Positions 60,747 to 64,000 of a stretch of 64,000 bases of DNA are shown here, in pieces. The DNA lies in assembly GCF_024166365.1 (NCBI RefSeq), contig NC_064820.1:68549501-68613500 (forward strand), written 5' to 3'. The DNA is from Elephas maximus indicus (taxonomy: Eukaryota > Chordata > Mammalia > Proboscidea > Elephantidae). Position 1 is the stretch's first letter. Each line of letters starts with the position of its first letter. The notes under the pieces were generated by a model. It was given only the letters and a program-made list of their open reading frames with translations. It had not been told where the DNA came from and made no database searches. A program made the position numbers and the translations under genes.

Positions 60747-62959
60747 AGGACTAGGACTAACAAAACCTGCAAGTTAGAAATATCAAACAGTTCAACTTGA
60801 AGAAGGGTAGAGAAGATAAAGAGAAATGCAGTCTGGAGATGACACTAAGTCACCTCCCATCCCAAACCAGACTAGAAGGTAAGGAAGGTGGAGTTCGGGA
60901 AAAAAATGGTAGAAGCTGGAGATTTCTCCTAGTGAATACATTGTGGGCTGATCAACAGTAAGGTCCACAAGTTCACTGTACTTCCTGACATTTGCTGTGA
61001 GTAAGGCCTGTTTCCTTCAGTGATCTTCATGCTTAAGGATATGCTACTTTCAAAGTATGGAGCATACCACGAGTCTCGATACTGACGTTCAATTTTCCCA
61101 GAGGCAGTTTTGACCACTTTTCGGAGTTTTAAATGCAAATTAATTCAGCTGGATAGCAGATATGCAGTCATTTGTGGTGCACTCACACCTAGCAAATTGC
61201 TTTACTCCTCTCCAAGCCAGTAAAGGGGATTGGTCCCTCAGGCTTTTTGTACTTGGTCATCTTCGGTTAACATCAGATTCCTCCATGAGATGATGCCTGT
61301 GGTCTCTCAACTCGAACTACTCACTGAAGTCCCAGATTGCACTGCATTTAGACTTTCAGACTATGGTTGTGTAAACTCACAAAGAGAATTTCCCCATGGG
61401 TTTCTGACCAAAAAATGAATATGTGACTTCCTAACCCTCTTCCCTCTCTTGGCCTCCAATAACACACGCAAACATACTTACTACAACACGATCAACAACC
61501 AGCACTATAGGAATGACCAGTGGAGAATTATCTCTTCTGTGCTTCTTCAGCAAGTGTTGGTATTCTATATAACATTGAGTAAGGACTGGTCCTGAAGAGG
61601 GGTATTTTCTAAGTAGTGACAATGCTGTCTATCTTCTTAGAGAAATATAGTATCTTAATTTGCACATAATGAAATTCACTATCGGTAAAATTTGACAGCT
61701 GATTGCATCCATAGTTTCTGAAATGTCCAATCTGAGTAGGTGTCCCTTACTTAACACCTTACATTTTTGGTCTCTATTCTTATTTTTGAGTCCATAAGGA
61801 ATCAAGACAGAACTTCCAATCCATGATGAATACAAATATGAGACTGTTACTGGTGTTGTCTCTTCTTCAAATTTCTTCTCCTTCCTCAACCTCTAACCCA
61901 CTGTATCATCCAATGAATTCTGCAGCCACCAAGGAAGTTAGGACAAGTGACCTCCCCCATCCCAGCCCAGGTTTTTAAATTTATACACAGAGCATGCTGT
62001 AGCCCTGGACCTAGGAAGAAAATGTGAGTAGTGAGCAGGAAAAATAAGCAATAATACAAAATAATATTTTCTAAAGGCCAAGTGAATTGTCCTGACACTT
62101 TATGCTATAAGGGATCAGAAGAAGTTCAGTTTGCCTGAGAAAGGTATAAAATAAGTACTCTGAGCTTGGCATCAAAAAGAAAAAAAAAAAAGTTTAATAA
62201 AAGCCTGAAATGGAATGGTATTTGTAGGAAATTGAATGATGAAATAAATATGAAAGACATCTTGGAAGAAAGAAGAATCAGGCAATATGGGTGATGCAAT
62301 ATGGATGTTTGACCATCTAACTTATTAACTCAAACTCCATCCAAGCCAGAGGGAGGAAAAATAGTCTCCAGAAGGCACCCTAGAGGACCTAAGTTTGGCA
62401 CACTACTGGTAATATCGCCTTTTATTAGTTGTTCACAACCCTTCCAAACATTTCTCCAGATCTTTCCCCAAGATGCTATTGACTGTTCATGAATTGCACT
62501 GCACTGATTACTACTGTTTATTTCATTTTCATGGTGCTTTGTTTAATATTTACATGCTAAAAAAAAAAAAAAATTTTTTTTTTTTTTTAGTAATATTTGC
62601 TTAATATTTGTAGGTATGCTAAATAGAAGATGTGGTCTCATAACCAAAGCAACAAGAAATGGTACAAGCACAGTTAAGAGAGCTTTGGTCTTCATCCCTG
62701 AGCCTTTTGGTACTGGGGTCTCACAACCCAAAAAGTCCCCCACACTTTAGAGGGCCTTTGTCTGGCCATGACCCTCCACATTGGTCTAGATGTCTATGGG
62801 GCCAAGATGATGTGATTTTCTCCTCTAACTACACACTTCAGATACCAAGGATACCTGGGCAAAATGTCCTAGCTCATTTCCAGGGCTTACACAGTCTTCT
62901 TTCCTTGATCTATCAACACAAGGACTGACCATGCTGCTTATATATGTATCCTTAAGCCA
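60747..62959. other. No gene or recognised repeat
   Basis: Unique-looking, with an A-run followed by a T-run at 62561-62590 and an A-run at 62177-62191. Small frames lack motifs. Confidence 0.4.
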
Positions 62960-64000
62960 AATGATGACTGAAGAAAAGAGGAGTTGTGGGAAGACATCAA
63001 GGACATCGTAAATGAAGAAAGCAAAATGGTCATTAAAAAGACAGGAAAGAAAGAAAAGACCAAAATAGATCTCAGAAGAGACTCTGAAACTAGCTCTTGA
63101 GAGTAGGTAAAGCAAATGGAAGAAATGATGAAGTAAAAGTGCTGAACAGAAGAAGTCAAAAGACAACTCAAAAAGACAAAGTATTATGATGACATGTGCA
63201 AAGACCTAGAGTTAGAAAACTAAAAGGGGAAAACACACTCAGTATTTCTCAAGTTGAAAGAACTAAAGAAAAAATTCAAGCCTTCAGTTGCAATGTTGAA
63301 GGATTCTACGGACAAAAAATTGAACAACACAGAGAGCATCAGAAGAAGATGGAAAGAATACACAGAGTCACTGTACCAGAAAGACTTGGTCAACATTCAA
63401 CCATTTCAGGAAGTAGCATATAATTAAGAACCTCAGTATAGAAGGAAGAAGTCCAAAGTGCACTGAAAGTATTGGCAAAAAACAAGACTCCAGGAATTGA
63501 CGGAATACCAATTGAGATGTTTCAACAACAAACAGATGCAACACTGGAAGTACACATCATTTATGCCAAGAAATTTGGAAGACAGCTATCTAGCCAAACA
63601 ACTGGAAGAGATCCATATTTGTGCCCATTCCAAAGAAAGGTGATTCCACAGAACACAGAAGTTCTCAAACAATATCATTAATATCACACACAAGTAAATT
63701 TTAGCGGAAGATAATTCAAAAATGGTTGCAACAGTACATTGACAAGGAACTGCCAGAAATTCAAGCTGAATTCAGAAGAGAATGTGGAACCAGGGTTATC
63801 ATTGCTAATGTCAGATGGATCTTGGCTGAAAGCAGAGAATACCAGAAAGATGTTTACCTGTGTTTTATTGACTATGCAAAAGCACTCAACTGTGTGAATC
63901 ATAACAGATTATGAATAACATTGCAAGGAATGGGAATCTCAGAACACTTAATTGTGCTCATGTGTGACGTGTATGTAGGCCAAGAGGCAGTTGTTCTTAG
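62960..64000 (+). mobile_element. RTE LINE fragment running off the right edge
   Basis: From the linker between endonuclease and RT ('gaagacatcaaggacatcgt') through NKTPGIDGI and PEIQAEFRREC to RT motif A decayed to YAKALNCVNH (about 63870-63900). Stops and frameshifts abound. The element continues beyond the window. Confidence 0.88.

Overview
This is a mammalian (eukaryotic) genomic window with one recognisable protein-coding gene, the intronless serotonin receptor gene HTR1A on the minus strand (CDS 21299-22558). It sits in gene-poor DNA filled with transposable elements. The repeats point to an afrotherian: about 28 AfroSINE copies and six or more copies or fragments of the RTE-type LINE that mobilises them. 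Most intact-looking AfroSINEs lack a block of about 45 nt that the older 'long' copies keep. As I recall, that deletion marks the HSP subfamily of hyrax, sirenians and elephants, so a paenungulate (elephant, manatee or hyrax) is the best guess. The sequence alone does not tell me which.

Layout. 1-326 is a minus-strand RTE fragment cut by the window edge. 841-5145 holds AfroSINEs, an L2 tail and a small inverted-repeat DNA transposon. 5155-8222 is a near full-length, decayed RTE LINE, followed directly by an AfroSINE that used the same target site. 8931-15264 is AfroSINE-rich, with MER5A, MIR and L1 pieces. 16032-25439 is almost free of interspersed repeats and contains HTR1A, its CpG-rich coding region, a pyrimidine-rich promoter side, a strong RE1/NRSF-like motif about 1.4 kb upstream of the start codon, and a second CpG-dense block about 0.9 kb beyond the stop codon. 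25440-31510 is L1 (minus) cut up by AfroSINE, hAT and RTE insertions. 32305-32827 is a solo MaLR-like LTR. 35405-43764 holds AfroSINEs, a composite tRNA-Gly-headed SINE, and RTE copies (one internally deleted). 43765-49520 is mostly L1. 49738-62500 is sparse AfroSINE, MIR and LTR in otherwise plain sequence. 62960-64000 is a plus-strand RTE fragment running off the right edge.

How parts relate. HTR1A is the only functional gene I can support. The other coding-like frames are RTE or L1 remnants with stops, frameshifts and lost catalytic residues. The most interesting system here is the RTE/AfroSINE parasite pair: shared 3' tails, SINE bodies resembling the RTE 5' end, and a site where an RTE and then a SINE landed in the same short target. 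The regulatory material around HTR1A (RE1-like motif, MAZ/Sp1-type tracts, upstream ORFs, distal poly(A) signals) comes from motif reading and needs experimental or comparative support.
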